A DNA stretch of 64,000 bases from Athripsodes cinereus. Lineage: Eukaryota > Arthropoda > Insecta > Trichoptera > Leptoceridae. The stretch covers positions 30,269,542 through 30,333,541 of the forward strand of contig OX388305.1 of assembly GCA_947579605.1 (NCBI GenBank), read 5' to 3'. Both the position numbers and the translations under genes were made by a program. Positions within the stretch are counted from its first letter, which is position 1. Each line of letters begins with the position of its first letter. This document shows positions 63,656 to 64,000 of the stretch, in pieces. The notes beneath the pieces are model-generated. The model searched no databases. It saw nothing but the letters and a program-made list of their open reading frames with translations, and was not told the origin of the DNA.

Positions 63656-64000
63656 TAATTAGATATCTTACTTTAAATTCATATCATAAATAATTAATTT
63701 TTACAGATAATAAATACTATGGTGAAGGAAATTGGATTCAACATTCGTTTTGAAACAATGACGTTCTTTAAAATTCCTTTAATTAGGAATAAACCTTAGA
63801 AAAAACTACTGTACATATTAAGTGTATATTAGAAAATTTCTTAAATAATAAACTGAATCACACAAACGACATAGTAACATACGTACACTAATATATTCCG
63901 TAACATTTGTATATGTAACTGCATGGGTAAAACAGCTTCGCAAAATGGATTTTGGAATGCGGACTATTACTTATATCCATATTACTTACAAAACCTAATA
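63656..64000. other. AT-rich end of window
   Basis: Nothing recognised. Confidence 0.5.

Overview
The window is nuclear DNA from an AT-rich animal genome, almost certainly an insect. The two intact genes have spliceosomal GT-AG introns, and nearly all the rest is transposon debris: non-LTR retrotransposon tails, tRNA-derived SINEs, Helitron-like elements and hAT-like MITEs. Several repeat ends (a Helitron end of the type TCTATACTAATATTATAAA, the sequence around CGGAGCCTATTC, LINE 3' ends with a CTGCCTACCCC block followed by TATG repeats, and frequent TAGGTACCTAC strings) look like those I know from Lepidoptera, but similar elements occur in Hemiptera. I would say Lepidoptera more likely than Hemiptera, at low confidence.

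Layout. From 1 to about 2.3 kb there is non-coding sequence with short duplications. At 2302-4149 (+) lies a complete three-exon NEDD8 gene, with a small transposon in its second intron. From 4.2 to 7.5 kb is intergenic DNA holding one complete hAT-type MITE. At 7533-11142 (-) lies a complete four-exon gene for a UBE2Q-like ubiquitin-conjugating enzyme, with a degenerate SINE in its second intron. The two genes converge and are both in the ubiquitin/ubiquitin-like pathway. From 11.2 kb to 64 kb I find no cellular protein-coding gene. That stretch is AT-rich DNA with fragments of at least four kinds of non-LTR retrotransposon (RTE-like, CR1/L2-like and Jockey/CR1-like tails), about six copies of one tRNA-derived SINE, two inverted copies of one short Helitron-like element and part of another, three hAT-like elements (two of one family and one near-palindrome), several foldback elements and a few microsatellites.

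The most interesting signal is a dispersed foldback family. At 17842-17992 and 54775-54929 it forms hairpins with about 60-65 bp stems and a 24-nt loop. Sequence in the outer stem differs between copies, but both strands of each stem still pair. Half-copies that lack the right arm occur near 10.6 and 35.7 kb. A second signal is a 474-bp element at 57.3-57.8 kb with 135-bp inverted arms and a 13-bp target duplication. It carries a Penelope/hammerhead-like core motif in both arms. No CRISPR array, intact tRNA gene, rRNA gene or operon is visible, as expected for an insect nuclear locus. All boundaries were read by eye and no database search was run.
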